Source of the DNA: Streptomyces subrutilus
GTDB lineage: Bacteria > Actinomycetota > Actinomycetes > Streptomycetales > Streptomycetaceae
Assembly: GCF_008704535.1 (NCBI RefSeq)
Contig: NZ_CP023701.1
Location: forward strand, 2,666,001 to 2,730,000
Direction of reading: 5' to 3'
Length of the DNA: 64,000 nt
Position 1 is the first letter of the stretch. Each line of letters begins with the position of its first letter. This document shows, in pieces, positions 1 to 8,370 of this stretch. The translations under genes and the position numbers were made by a program. Below the pieces are notes generated by a model that was not told where the DNA came from, made no database searches, and worked only from the letters and a program-made list of their open reading frames with translations.

Positions 1-149
1 TTGCCGGTGCCCGCCGCGGCCTGGGCCGCTTCCACGGCGCCGCGCACCTCGGCGTCGGACAGGTCGAGCGGTACGACCATTCCGGGCAGCACGACCTCGT
101 CGTCGAGCGGCAGCACGGGCAGGGTGAGCGTTGCGGGCGTCGAAGCCAT
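1..149 (-). CDS. lon: Lon protease (endopeptidase La), N-terminal fragment
   Basis: Only the first 49 codons lie in the window; the gene continues beyond base 1. The peptide begins MASTPATLTLPVLPLDDEVV and runs on with LPGMVVPLDLSDAEVR, the substrate-binding N-terminal domain of actinobacterial Lon, an ATP-dependent cytosolic protease that removes damaged and regulatory proteins. The ATG at 149 has a GGAGGG ribosome site six bases upstream. A HAIR-type inverted repeat just upstream suggests heat-shock control by HspR, as known for Streptomyces lon. The AAA+ and Ser-Lys protease domains are outside the window. Confidence 0.9.
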   Translation of the reverse strand, partial: MASTPATLTLPVLPLDDEVVLPGMVVPLDLSDAEVRGAVEAAQAAAGTG

Positions 150-170
150 GATCTTCCCTCCGGCAGTGAA

Positions 171-191
171 GTTGAGCTATGCCGACTCAAT
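171..191. promoter_or_regulatory. HAIR-like operator (HspR site) upstream of lon
   Basis: The sequence reads GTTGAGC, seven bases, ACTCAAT, against the HAIR consensus CTTGAGT-N7-ACTCAAG. It lies 22 bases upstream of the lon start. HspR control of lon is established in Streptomyces; its use here is inferred from the match and position. Confidence 0.75.
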
Positions 192-279
192 GCACCCGCG
201 CCGCCCGATGTTCCCCGACGGGCGTTCGCCCGGGGCGAACGCCCGCCGGCCGCGTCACCCACCTGCCCGAACACCACAC

Positions 280-696
280 CTAGGGGGCGAGTCCGTCCTC
301 CCGCAGGCCCGCGAGGACGGCCGCGCCGAGGGCCTGGACCGCGGAGAGCGGGCGGACCATCACGGTCATCTCGTCGATCCGGCCCTCGTCGTCGAAATGG
401 AACAGGTCGATGCCGTGGACCTGCCGCCCGCCGATCCCCGCCCGGAAGACGAGGCCGTGCGCCGGCGCCTCCTTCCCGTCCGCCCCGGTCTCGTCGGCCC
501 CCTCCAGGGCGCCGACGTAACGGAAGTCCTCGAAGGTGCGCAGCAGGACGCCGAGCAGCCCGAGCACCTCGGCCTTCCCCTCGAAGGGGACGAACTTGAC
601 CGGGCTGTGCAGGCGGACCCCCTCGGTGAACAGCTCCGACAGCGCGGCGTGGTCGCGCGCCTCGACGGCGGCGCGGAAGCGTGCGGCGGTCTCCAT
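280..696 (-). CDS. NTF2-like (SnoaL-type) nuclear transport factor 2 family protein
   Basis: This 138-residue protein has the one-domain size of the SnoaL/NTF2 fold. It opens with the typical ETAARFRAAVEARDHAALSEL helix and includes a conserved LHSPVKFVPFEGKAEV stretch and an HGIDLFHFDDEGRIDEMTVM strand pair. Such proteins are small cone-shaped hydrolase/isomerase-like or binding proteins; no substrate can be named. The ATG at 696 follows a GGAGGGG ribosome site. It is divergent from a PadR-type regulator, with a long dyad between them, so that regulator probably controls it. Confidence 0.75.
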   Translation of the reverse strand: METAARFRAAVEARDHAALSELFTEGVRLHSPVKFVPFEGKAEVLGLLGVLLRTFEDFRYVGALEGADETGADGKEAPAHGLVFRAGIGGRQVHGIDLFHFDDEGRIDEMTVMVRPLSAVQALGAAVLAGLREDGLAP

Positions 697-714
697 GGCC
701 TGATCCCCTCCCCA

Positions 715-748
715 TACTCATCAATATGACTAGTCTTATTCTTGAGTA
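715..748. promoter_or_regulatory. 34-bp imperfect palindrome, likely PadR operator
   Basis: The dyad is centred between bases 731 and 732: TACTCA ... AATA.GACT | AGTC.TATT ... TGAGTA, with 14 of 17 symmetric pairs matching. It sits between the divergent NTF2-like gene and the PadR gene and is AT-rich for this genome. Binding by the adjacent PadR protein is inferred. Confidence 0.7.
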
Positions 749-801
749 CGCTGCGCGCCCGGACAAGGGTGCGTACGGGACGAGAGAAGAGGGGGCGGGC
801 C

Positions 802-1371
802 ATGGCCCTGCGGCACGCCGTGCTGGCGGCCCTGCTGAGCGGTGAGTTCAGCGGCTACGAACTGGCCAAGTCCTTCGACCTGGGCGTCGCGAACTTCTGG
901 CACGCCCTCCCCCAGCAGCTCTACGCGGAACTGGCCGGGCTGGAGAAGGACGGGCTGGTCACGGGGCGGCAGGTGGTCCAGGAGACCCGACCCAACAAGC
1001 GGCTCTTCCGCGTCACCGACGCCGGTCTGCGGGAGCTGGAGCGGTTCGCGGCGCCGCCGTCGAAGCCGTCGTTCATCCGGGACGACCTGCTGGTGAAGGT
1101 GCAGGCGGTCGACCGCGTCGGGGCCGGACCGGTGATCGACCAGCTGGAGGAGCGGGCGGCGGCGGCCGCGGCCAAGATCGACCTGCTCGGCAGGATGCTG
1201 CTGCGGATGCGCGGGGCCGCGACCGAGGAGGAGTTCCTGCTCGGCGGCGAGCCCGTGGGCCCGTACCTGACCTGCCTGCGCGGTCTGGCCTTCGAGGAGG
1301 GGCACCGGGACTGGTGCCTGCGCACGGCCGGGATCCTGCGGAACCGGGAGGCGCTCCGTGCGACCCGGTGA
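802..1371 (+). CDS. PadR family transcriptional regulator
   Basis: The 189-residue product has an N-terminal winged helix (MALRHAVLAALLSGEFSGYELAKSFD ... FWHALPQQLYAELAGLEKDGLV) and a C-terminal helical dimerisation domain (PadR C-terminal/Vir-like, about residues 95-180). The ATG at 802 was chosen because the winged helix starts there and a purine-rich GAGAAGAGGGGGC precedes it; a TTG lies in frame 60 bases upstream. It is divergent from the NTF2-like gene across a 34-bp dyad, the expected layout for an autoregulated repressor. The SGNH hydrolase gene overlaps its 3' end. Confidence 0.88.
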   Translation: MALRHAVLAALLSGEFSGYELAKSFDLGVANFWHALPQQLYAELAGLEKDGLVTGRQVVQETRPNKRLFRVTDAGLRELERFAAPPSKPSFIRDDLLVKVQAVDRVGAGPVIDQLEERAAAAAAKIDLLGRMLLRMRGAATEEEFLLGGEPVGPYLTCLRGLAFEEGHRDWCLRTAGILRNREALRATR

Positions 1372-2347
1372 CGCGGCTGCGGACGGCGGCCCGCAGGCCG
1401 GGGGCACGGCGGGCGGCGGCACGGCGGGCGGGGGCACGGCGGGCGGCGGCACGGCGGGCGGCGGCACGGCGGGCGGCGGCACGGCGGGCGGCGGCACGGC
1501 GGGCGGCGGCACGGCGGGCGGCGGCGTGCGCGGCGCCCGCGCGGAGACCGGCGGCGCGGACCGGCGCGGCCACCTCCGGTACGTGGCCCTCGGCGACAGC
1601 CACACCGAAGGGGTCGGCGACGGCGACGACACGACCGGGCTGCGCGGCTGGGCCGACCGGCTCGCGGAGCTGATCGCGGCCGCCGAGCCGACGGCGCGCT
1701 ACGCCAACCTGGCCGTGCGCGGCCGGCTCGCCCACCAGGTCCGCGCCGGGCAGCTGGCGCCCGCCCTGGCCCTGCGGCCCGATCTGGCCACGGTCGTCGC
1801 GGGGGTCAACGACGTGCTGCGGCCGCGGTTCGACGCGGGGCGGGTCGCGGGGGAGGTGGAGGCGATGTTCGCCGCGCTGACCGGCGCCGGGACCCACGTG
1901 GTCACCCTCGCCTTCCCCGACCTCGGGCGGATCGCACCGCTGGCCCGGCCCCTCGCGCCGCGCCTGACCGAGCTCGACGCCCGGATCCGCGCCGCGGCCG
2001 CCCGCCACGGCGTCACGGTCGTCGACACCTCCGGGCACGCCGTCAGCACCGACCCGCGGCTGTGGACCGCGGACCGGCTGCACGCCAGTCCCCTGGGGCA
2101 CGAGCGGATCGCCGCTGCGGTGGCCGAGGCCCTGGGGCTGCCCGGCAGCGGCGACGCCTGGACCCGGCCGCTGCCGCCCCGGCCGCTGCCCGGAGGCCCG
2201 GAGGCGCTGGCGGCGGAACTGCGCTGGGCGGCCGCGTTCCTGGGCCCCTGGCTGGGCCGCCGGCTGCGCGGCCGCTCCTCGGGCGACGGCCGCACGGCCA
2301 AGCGCCCGCTCCTGACGGGCGCGGCCGCCGCGCGGGAAGCCCCCTAG
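1358..2347 (+). CDS. SGNH/GDSL-family hydrolase with N-terminal TAGGG repeats
   Basis: A 329-residue serine esterase/lipase-type hydrolase. The SGNH blocks are visible: ALGDSH (Ser81), NLAVRG (Asn117), AGVND (Asn151) and DRLH (Asp239, His242). No signal peptide is evident, so it is probably cytosolic; the substrate is unknown. The GTG at 1358 overlaps the PadR stop by 14 bases, implying translational coupling. Residues 17-56 are eight perfect TAGGG pentapeptides, a flexible low-complexity stretch unlikely to take part in catalysis. A start after the repeat cannot be excluded. Its stop overlaps that of the convergent lipoprotein gene in the tetranucleotide CTAG. Confidence 0.85.
   Translation: MRPGDAAADGGPQAGGTAGGGTAGGGTAGGGTAGGGTAGGGTAGGGTAGGGTAGGGVRGARAETGGADRRGHLRYVALGDSHTEGVGDGDDTTGLRGWADRLAELIAAAEPTARYANLAVRGRLAHQVRAGQLAPALALRPDLATVVAGVNDVLRPRFDAGRVAGEVEAMFAALTGAGTHVVTLAFPDLGRIAPLARPLAPRLTELDARIRAAAARHGVTVVDTSGHAVSTDPRLWTADRLHASPLGHERIAAAVAEALGLPGSGDAWTRPLPPRPLPGGPEALAAELRWAAAFLGPWLGRRLRGRSSGDGRTAKRPLLTGAAAAREAP
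1406..1525 (+). repeat. Eight tandem 15-bp repeats inside the SGNH hydrolase gene
   Basis: The unit ACGGCGGGCGGCGGC (Thr-Ala-Gly-Gly-Gly) recurs at 15-bp spacing from 1406 to 1525, with one unit varying at a third position (GGG for GGC). Because 15 is a multiple of three, copy-number change would keep the frame. Confidence 0.95.
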
Positions 2348-3102
2348 CCGGCCGAGACGCGGACGTCGCCGGAGGTGGTCTTCACGGACAGCCGGGAGGC
2401 GGCCGCGTCGTCGGTGGGCACGGTGACCTCGCGGGAGCCCGAGGTGGTGGAGACCGCGACCCGGTAGGGGGCGCGCGGGACCTTCAGGGTGACCTCGCCC
2501 GAGGTGCTCTCCGTCCGGACCGCGTCCGGGGTCCGCGCGAAGTCCAGGCCGGTGTCGCCCGAGGCCGATCGGACGTCGGCGCTCGGGCCGGTCAGCGCGG
2601 TGCCCGTGATCGCGCCCGAGGTGGTGCGGACCTTCAGCGGACCGGCGATCCGCTCGGCCCGGACGTCGCCGGAGTCCGAGGTCAGCTCGGCGCCGGCCAC
2701 GCCGCTCACCCGGATGTCGCCGCTGCCGCTCCGCAGCCGGACCGTGGCGGTGGCCGGCACCTCCAGGCGGTAGTCGACCGAGCGGCCGCCGGAGCAGTCG
2801 GTGGAGAACGTCAGCACCCCGCCGGTGACCTGCTGGCCCGTCGCCGGGACGGTGCTCGCGCGGTAGTGGACGGTGCGCCGCACCGTCACCCCGGGCCCGG
2901 CGCCGGCGGTGACCTCGATCGACCCGGCCCGTACGCCGGCCAGTTCGACCGCCGTGACGGCCTCGGTGACGGTGGTGTCGGCGGAGGCCGTCTTGCGGAA
3001 GCCGTCGCCGAGCGAGCATCCGGCGAGCAGCAGCACGGCGCCGGCGGTGACGGCGACGACTGCGGTACGGGCGGGGCGGGCTGACGCGGCGTGAGGGGTC
3101 AT
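2344..3102 (-). CDS. DUF4097-family beta-strand-repeat lipoprotein
   Basis: The 252-residue product begins with a lipoprotein signal peptide ending in the lipobox LLLAGC (Cys about 29), so it is probably anchored to the outer face of the membrane. The rest is a repeated beta pattern with recurring SGD/SGxV turns (GSGDIRVSG, SDSGDVRAE, TTSGAITG, SASGDTGL, STSGEVTL, TTSGDVRVS), typical of DUF4097 right-handed beta-helix-like proteins. The function of the family is unknown. The ATG at 3102 is the natural start before the hydrophobic segment. It is convergent with the SGNH hydrolase gene. Confidence 0.82.
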   Translation of the reverse strand: MTPHAASARPARTAVVAVTAGAVLLLAGCSLGDGFRKTASADTTVTEAVTAVELAGVRAGSIEVTAGAGPGVTVRRTVHYRASTVPATGQQVTGGVLTFSTDCSGGRSVDYRLEVPATATVRLRSGSGDIRVSGVAGAELTSDSGDVRAERIAGPLKVRTTSGAITGTALTGPSADVRSASGDTGLDFARTPDAVRTESTSGEVTLKVPRAPYRVAVSTTSGSREVTVPTDDAAASRLSVKTTSGDVRVSAG

Positions 3103-3166
3103 GCTCCGATGGTCGGCGCGCGGGCCGCCCCGGGCGATGGTGCCGGTACCCGCACCCCGGGTGGGG

Positions 3167-4084
3167 TTATCCCCCGGCCCGCCGGGCCGCGCCGGGCTCC
3201 GGTCCGGTGGTGACGGTGAGCTCCGAGGGCAGGCCCCATTCGCTCCAGGAGCCGTCGTACACCGCGAGGTCCCGGTGGCCGGCGAGGGTGGCCCCGAGGG
3301 CCAGTACGCAGGCCGTCACGCCCGAGCCGCAGCTGAAGCGGAGCCGCTGCGGTTCCGCTCCGCCGGTCGCGGCGCGGAAGGCCGCGCGGAGCTCGGGCAC
3401 GGGGCGCATCCGGCCGTCGGGCCGCCGGAGTTCGGTGAACGGGAGGTTCCGGGCGCCGGGCATGTGGCCGGCGCGCAGGCCCGGGCGGGGCTCGGGCTCG
3501 GTGCCGGCGAAGCGGCCCCGGCTGCGGGCGTCCAGGACGGCCGCGGCCGGGTCGGCGAGGGCCGCCGCGATGTCGTCGCCGTCCACCAGCAGGCCGGGGC
3601 GGGGCCGGGCGGTGAAGGTGCCGGGCGGTCCGCCGTAGGCCGGGGCGGCGCTCTCCACGGCCCGGCCGGCGGCCTCCCAGGCGGGCAGGCCGCCGTCGAG
3701 CACGGCGGCCCGGTCGAAGCCGACGGCGCGCAGCATCCACCAGGCACGGGCGCTGGAGTGGATGCCGGCCCCGTCGTAGACGACGACGGTGTCGGTGTCG
3801 TGGAGGCCGAGGCCGCGCAGGGCCCCGGTGAGGTCAGCGGTCCCGGGCATGGTGTGGGGTGCGGGGGCCGTGTGGTCCGAGAGGGCTCCGTCGAGGTCGA
3901 ACGGCCGGGCCCCGGGGATCCGCCGGGCCGCGCCCCGGTGCGCGCCGACGGAGGCGTCGAAGACGACCAGGCCGGGCCGTCCGAGCCGCGCCGCCAGCCA
4001 GCCCTCCCCGACCAGCGGCCCGTCCGGCACGTCATACCCGTCCGGCACGTCCGGCCCCTCGACGGGGCCCTGTGGTGTGGTCAT
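3167..4084 (-). CDS. Thiosulfate/3-mercaptopyruvate sulfurtransferase (two rhodanese domains)
   Basis: This 305-residue protein has two rhodanese domains (about 22-145 and 163-292). Only the second carries the active-site loop CGSGVTAC (Cys252); the first has YDGAGIHSS at the equivalent place and is inactive, as usual for tandem rhodaneses. It transfers sulfane sulfur from thiosulfate or 3-mercaptopyruvate to a thiophilic acceptor such as cyanide. The CGSGVT loop fits the mercaptopyruvate-type (SseA-like) branch, but substrate preference is uncertain. The ATG at 4084 was chosen; the gene ends in a TAA stop. The long apparent open frame upstream of it is a GC-rich artefact. Confidence 0.88.
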   Translation of the reverse strand: MTTPQGPVEGPDVPDGYDVPDGPLVGEGWLAARLGRPGLVVFDASVGAHRGAARRIPGARPFDLDGALSDHTAPAPHTMPGTADLTGALRGLGLHDTDTVVVYDGAGIHSSARAWWMLRAVGFDRAAVLDGGLPAWEAAGRAVESAAPAYGGPPGTFTARPRPGLLVDGDDIAAALADPAAAVLDARSRGRFAGTEPEPRPGLRAGHMPGARNLPFTELRRPDGRMRPVPELRAAFRAATGGAEPQRLRFSCGSGVTACVLALGATLAGHRDLAVYDGSWSEWGLPSELTVTTGPEPGAARRAGG

Positions 4085-4227
4085 GCGACGCCTCCGGAAC
4101 GCTCGGGTGATCCGCGGTCCGCGCCCCGCCGGGTCCCGGGCCGCGGTACGGACCGCCCCATCCTCACGCACGCCCCGCCGGCGCCGGGCACGGGTCCCGG
4201 GCCGGCGGAGGGCCGCGCGGGCGCCGG

Positions 4228-5610
4228 TCAGTCGCAGGCGCCGGGCCGCGCGTACACCGCGATCCGGGCCCCCCGGGTCTCGGTGAGCGAGCAGCGGTCG
4301 AACCAGGCGGCCAGCGTCTGCCGTTTCACCGCCTCCCGCGGGTACGGGTCCAGCGGCTGTCCGGCCGGGTCCATGAGGGCGATCACGCGCGGGGAGGCGA
4401 TGAGGGCCTCGCGGAGCTCCACCGAGGGCAGTTCGGTGCCCTGGAGGGTGCGCGAGGCGGCCGGGGAGCGGTCCAGGGCCACGTCGCGCAGGCCCGCGTA
4501 GACGTCCGGCGAGGAGAGCAGCCACTCGCGGCGCCGGGACGGCAGGAAGACCACCGCGTCGCCCGGCCGCGCCCGCTCCCGCACGGCGGCGGCCGCGGCG
4601 AGGGCGTCGTCCTTGCGGCTGTCGGGCGTGCGCAGCCACACCGACCAGAGGGCGGCCGGCACCAGCAGGGCCGCGACGAGCAGCCACGGCCACCAGCGCC
4701 GGGCGGTCGCGAGCCGGGCCCCGGCCAGCAGGGCGAGCCCGGCCAGCGCGTAGAGCACGTACCGGTCGACGTACCAGGGGTGCACCAGGGAGACGGCCAG
4801 CAGCACCCCGGGCGGCAGCAGCGCGAGCGGCAGGGCGACCCGTACGACACCGGGCGCGGCCCCGCGGGCGAGCAGCAGGCAGGCCCCGGCGAGCACCCCG
4901 TACGCCGCCCAGTCCTGCCAGCCGGGCCGCCCGAGCCAGCCGAGCTGCTGGTCGGCCTGGCGGGCGCTCACCCAGGCCAGCGGCAGCAGCAGGACCACCA
5001 CGGCCGCGGCGGCCCGGCGCCATCCCGGGGCCCGCCAGGCGGCGAAGGCGTGGGCGGGCAGGGCCAGCACGGCGAACTCGTGCAGCCAGCAGCCGAGCAG
5101 CAGCACGGCCGCGTAGCCGGCCCAGCGCTCGCGCAGCGCGAGGTGGGTGGCCCACACCACGGCGCAGGCGACCAGGGCGTAGGAGCGGCCCTCCTGCGCG
5201 TACATCTGCACCGGCGGGAGCACGGCGTACGCCACCCCCGCGATCAGCGCGGCCCGGTCCCCGGCGAGGCGGTGGGCGACCGCGGCGACGCCGGCGGCGG
5301 CGAGGGCGGTGGCGGCGACGGAGGGCAGCCGCAGGGCCCACAGGCCGCCGTCCCAGAGGAGGAAGACGCCGTGCATGAGCAGGTAGTACAGCCCGTGCAC
5401 GGCGTCCACCGCGCCCAGCAGCTCCCACAGTCCGGAGAGCGGGCGGTGGGCCACCTGCCAGGTGACGGACTCGTCGCGCCACATGCTCCCGCCGCGCTCC
5501 AGGCCCCAGAGGCCGAGGAGCGCGGCGAGCGGTGCGGGCACCAGGCGCCAGGGGGCGATGCGGTGGATGGCGGTCTCCGGGAGCTGTCGGATCGGGTACG
5601 GGCACTCCAT
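4228..5610 (-). CDS. GT39/ArnT-like polyprenol-phosphate glycosyltransferase, integral membrane
   Basis: A 460-residue protein with about ten hydrophobic helices. Near the first extracytoplasmic loop is the acidic motif WRDE (Asp46-Glu47), typical of GT-C glycosyltransferases of the PMT/ArnT superfamily, followed by a long periplasmic-type C-terminal segment (from about residue 335). Such enzymes move a sugar from a polyprenyl phosphate to protein, lipid or glycan on the outer face of the membrane; the acceptor is unknown. The ATG at 5610 gives the start MECPYPIRQL. It is divergent from a lipoprotein gene 37 bases away. Confidence 0.78.
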   Translation of the reverse strand: MECPYPIRQLPETAIHRIAPWRLVPAPLAALLGLWGLERGGSMWRDESVTWQVAHRPLSGLWELLGAVDAVHGLYYLLMHGVFLLWDGGLWALRLPSVAATALAAAGVAAVAHRLAGDRAALIAGVAYAVLPPVQMYAQEGRSYALVACAVVWATHLALRERWAGYAAVLLLGCWLHEFAVLALPAHAFAAWRAPGWRRAAAAVVVLLLPLAWVSARQADQQLGWLGRPGWQDWAAYGVLAGACLLLARGAAPGVVRVALPLALLPPGVLLAVSLVHPWYVDRYVLYALAGLALLAGARLATARRWWPWLLVAALLVPAALWSVWLRTPDSRKDDALAAAAAVRERARPGDAVVFLPSRRREWLLSSPDVYAGLRDVALDRSPAASRTLQGTELPSVELREALIASPRVIALMDPAGQPLDPYPREAVKRQTLAAWFDRCSLTETRGARIAVYARPGACD

Positions 5611-5647
5611 ACTCGGGGTTCGGCCCGAAGACCCGCGGAGGTGGGGC

Positions 5648-6277
5648 GTGCGCGCACGACGAACGGCGGCCGCGACGACGACCCGCCCGGCCCGGGAGCC
5701 CGCACCGGAACCCGTACGGAGGCCCGCGCCGGCTCAGCAGTGCGCCGCCCTGCTGGGGGCCGCCCTGCTGGGGGCGGCGCTGCTGGCCCTGGCCGGCTGC
5801 TCCCCCGCCGGGCGCTCCGACCCGGCCGGCCCGGCCGGCCCCTCCGGCGCCCCCTCCCCCGCGGTCTCCGCCACGGGTGCCCCCTCCGCCACCGGCTCCC
5901 CGGCCACCGCACCGCCCGCGTCCGGCGACCCGGCCCCCGGCGAGACCCTCGTGCGGGTGTCGCGCAGCGGCGGCTACGCCGGGCGGACCCACACGGTGGT
6001 GGTCCGGGGCGACGGCTCCTGGACCCGGCTGGACGGCGCGGGCGCGCAGGAGGGCTCCGGCACCCTGGCGCCGCAGCGGCTGGCCGCGCTGTCGGCCGCG
6101 CTCCGCGAGGCGGACCTCCCCCGGCTGCCCAGGGTGTCGAAGGGCTCGGGCACGGTCTACGACGGGTTCACGTACGCGTTCGCGCACGGCGGCGTGGAGG
6201 TGGCCGCCGAGCAGGAGGCCGTGCCGCCGGCGCTGCGCAAGGTGCTGGACGCGCTGCCGCCGTTCACCCCCGCCTGA
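5648..6277 (+). CDS. Putative secreted lipoprotein, unknown function
   Basis: The GTG at 5648 is chosen because GGAGG lies about seven bases upstream; it encodes a basic N-region and then ALLGAALLGAALLALAGC, a lipoprotein signal with the lipobox Cys near residue 53. An Ala/Pro/Ser-rich linker follows and then a compact domain (about 100-209) that starts ETLVRVSRSGGYAGRTHTVVV and contains GDGSW and a helical LAALSAALREADLP segment, like other actinobacterial 'protealysin-inhibitor-type' or emfourin-like small lipoproteins. That resemblance is weak and no function is assigned. It is divergent from the glycosyltransferase gene. Confidence 0.75.
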   Translation: MRARRTAAATTTRPAREPAPEPVRRPAPAQQCAALLGAALLGAALLALAGCSPAGRSDPAGPAGPSGAPSPAVSATGAPSATGSPATAPPASGDPAPGETLVRVSRSGGYAGRTHTVVVRGDGSWTRLDGAGAQEGSGTLAPQRLAALSAALREADLPRLPRVSKGSGTVYDGFTYAFAHGGVEVAAEQEAVPPALRKVLDALPPFTPA

Positions 6278-6544
6278 GCCGTTCCGGCCGCCGGCCCGGG
6301 CCCCGGTGGGACGCCCCGCCACACCCCGCCCGCACCCCGCCCACACCTCGAACACACGTCCGACACATTCCGCCCGGCGCCGCTCTCCGCCGGTCGCGCC
6401 CCGCCCCACCGCGCACCCGCCACATTCCCGCTCCGACCAGGGCGTTCCGCACAAATGCCCTGTCCGAACCCCGCATAGCCGCAGGCCGGTGGCTCCTCTA
6501 CGCTGCACCCCACCACGCAGATCTTCACGGGGCGGGACCGGGAC

Positions 6545-7285
6545 ATGGAACAGACGCACACCACCCACAACGGCGCATCGGCGACCCCCGGCGCCCAGCG
6601 GCGCGTGCTCGTCGTCGAGGACGACCACACCATCGCCGAGGCCATCGCGGCCCGCCTGCGCGCCGAGGGCTTCCAGGTGCAGACGGCCGCGGACGGCCCG
6701 GCCGCCGTCGCCGCCGCCGAGGCCTGGCTGCCGGAGCTGCTGGTCCTGGACGTCATGCTGCCGGGCTTCGACGGCCTGGAGGTCTGCCGTCGCGTCCAGG
6801 CCCAGCGGCCGGTCCCGGTGCTGATGCTCACCGCCCGCGACGACGAGACGGACCTGCTGGTCGGGCTCGGCGTCGGCGCGGACGACTACATGACCAAGCC
6901 GTTCTCCATGCGCGAACTGGCCGCCCGCGTCCACGTGCTGCTGCGGCGGGTCGAGCGGGCCACCCTCGCCGCGACCGCGCCCCGCGGCGCCACGCTGCGC
7001 CTGGGCGACCTGGAGATCGACCACGCGCAGCGCCGGGTCCGGGTGCAGGCCGAGGACGTGCACCTGACGCCCACCGAGTTCGACCTGCTGGTGTGCCTCG
7101 CGGGCACCCCGCGGGCGGTGCTCTCGCGCGAGCAGCTGCTGGCCGAGGTCTGGGACTGGGCCGACGCCTCCGGGACCCGTACGGTCGACAGCCACATCAA
7201 GGCCCTGCGGCGGAAGATCGGCGCCGAGCGCATCCGCACGGTCCACGGCGTCGGGTACGCCCTGGAGACCCCGGCCCAGCCGTGA
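6545..7285 (+). CDS. OmpR/PhoB-family response regulator
   Basis: The 246-residue protein has a receiver domain (about 20-135) with acidic pocket VEDDH, phospho-acceptor Asp69 (VLDVMLPG), Thr96 and Lys118 (MTKPF), and a C-terminal winged-helix DNA-binding domain (about 150-245; TPTEFDLL ... DSHIKALRRKIG ... VHGVGYAL). Its stop overlaps the GTG of the kinase gene, so the two are cotranscribed and translationally coupled. This pair sits immediately upstream of kgd, as in S. coelicolor from memory. The signal and targets are unknown. The roughly 265 bases upstream hold no gene and should contain the promoter. Confidence 0.93.
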   Translation: MEQTHTTHNGASATPGAQRRVLVVEDDHTIAEAIAARLRAEGFQVQTAADGPAAVAAAEAWLPELLVLDVMLPGFDGLEVCRRVQAQRPVPVLMLTARDDETDLLVGLGVGADDYMTKPFSMRELAARVHVLLRRVERATLAATAPRGATLRLGDLEIDHAQRRVRVQAEDVHLTPTEFDLLVCLAGTPRAVLSREQLLAEVWDWADASGTRTVDSHIKALRRKIGAERIRTVHGVGYALETPAQP

Positions 7286-8370
7286 GCGGGCCGCGGCGGC
7301 AGCGGCCGGCCGGCGAGCTGCGGCCCTTCTCGCCGTTCTCGATCAAGACGAAGCTGGGCACCCTCGTGGTGGTCTCGGTCTTCATCACCACGGGGCTGCT
7401 GCTGGTGGCCCTGCGCACCGAGACCGAGCTGCGGTTCATCACGGTGTTCTCGGTGATCGCCTCGATGCTGATCACCCAGTTCGTGGCGCACAGCCTGACG
7501 GCGCCGCTCGACGACATGACGACGGTGGCGCGGGCCATCTCCCGCGGGGACTACACCCGCCGGGTGCGCGAGGCGGGGCGCCGCGACGAGCTGGGCGACC
7601 TGGCCTCCACCATCAACCTGATGGCGGACGACCTGGAGGCGGTGGACCGGCACCGCAAGGAGCTCGTCGCCAACGTCTCCCACGAACTGCGCACCCCCAT
7701 CGCCGCGCTGCGGGCGGTCCTGGAGAACGTGGTGGACGGCGTCTCGGCCGCCGACCCCGAGACCATGCGCACGATGCTGAAGCAGACCGAGCGGCTCGGC
7801 GGGCTGGTGGAGACCCTGCTGGACCTGTCCCGCGTGGACAACGGCGTGGTCCCGCTGCGCGCCCGCCGCTTCGAGGTGTGGCCGTACCTCTCGGGGGTCC
7901 TGAAGGAGTCCCGGCTGGCCGCGGCCGGCCGCCCGGGGCTGTCCACCGGGTCGGGCGGGCACACCCGCAACGACGTGCACCTGCACCTGGACGTGTTCCC
8001 GCCCGAGCTGACCGCGTACGCGGACGCCGAGCGGCTGCACCAGGTGGTGGCCAACCTGATCGACAACGCGGTCAAGCACAGCCCCGCCCTCGGCCGGGTG
8101 ACGGTCCGCGCACGGGCCGGCGACACCCCGGGGAGCCTGGCGCTGGAGGTCCGCGACGAGGGCCCGGGCATCCCGGAGGCTGAGCGCCACCGGGTCTTCG
8201 AGCGGTTCAACCGGGGCAGCGCGCGGGGCGGCGACGGCGGGACGGGGCTCGGGCTGGCCATCGCGCGGTGGGCCGTGGATCTGCACGGGGGCCGCATCGG
8301 GGTGGCCGAATCGTCACGGGGGTGCCGCATCCTCGTCACGCTTCCGGGCAGCTCGCAAGCCCCGTGTTGA
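7282..8370 (+). CDS. Sensor histidine kinase (HAMP-HisKA-HATPase)
   Basis: A 362-residue membrane kinase. The GTG at 7282 overlaps the regulator's TGA (GTGA). There are two closely spaced transmembrane helices (about 24-44 and 51-70) with almost no extracytoplasmic loop, then a HAMP linker (LTAPLDDMTTVARAISRGDYTRRV), the H-box NVSHELRTP with His134, an N-box (NLIDNAVKHS), G1 (DEGPGIP) and G2 (GGTGLGLAIA). The very short loop suggests the signal is sensed in the membrane or through a partner. It phosphorylates the adjacent OmpR-type regulator. Confidence 0.92.
   Translation: MSGPRRQRPAGELRPFSPFSIKTKLGTLVVVSVFITTGLLLVALRTETELRFITVFSVIASMLITQFVAHSLTAPLDDMTTVARAISRGDYTRRVREAGRRDELGDLASTINLMADDLEAVDRHRKELVANVSHELRTPIAALRAVLENVVDGVSAADPETMRTMLKQTERLGGLVETLLDLSRVDNGVVPLRARRFEVWPYLSGVLKESRLAAAGRPGLSTGSGGHTRNDVHLHLDVFPPELTAYADAERLHQVVANLIDNAVKHSPALGRVTVRARAGDTPGSLALEVRDEGPGIPEAERHRVFERFNRGSARGGDGGTGLGLAIARWAVDLHGGRIGVAESSRGCRILVTLPGSSQAPC

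Noticed and set aside
1406..1525. CRISPR-like array
   Set aside because: The repeats are contiguous with no spacers and encode protein in frame.
1073..3019. Long reverse frame over the SGNH hydrolase gene
   Set aside because: It is antisense to the SGNH hydrolase and lipoprotein genes, is Arg/Pro/Gly-rich with no domain, and reflects high GC content.
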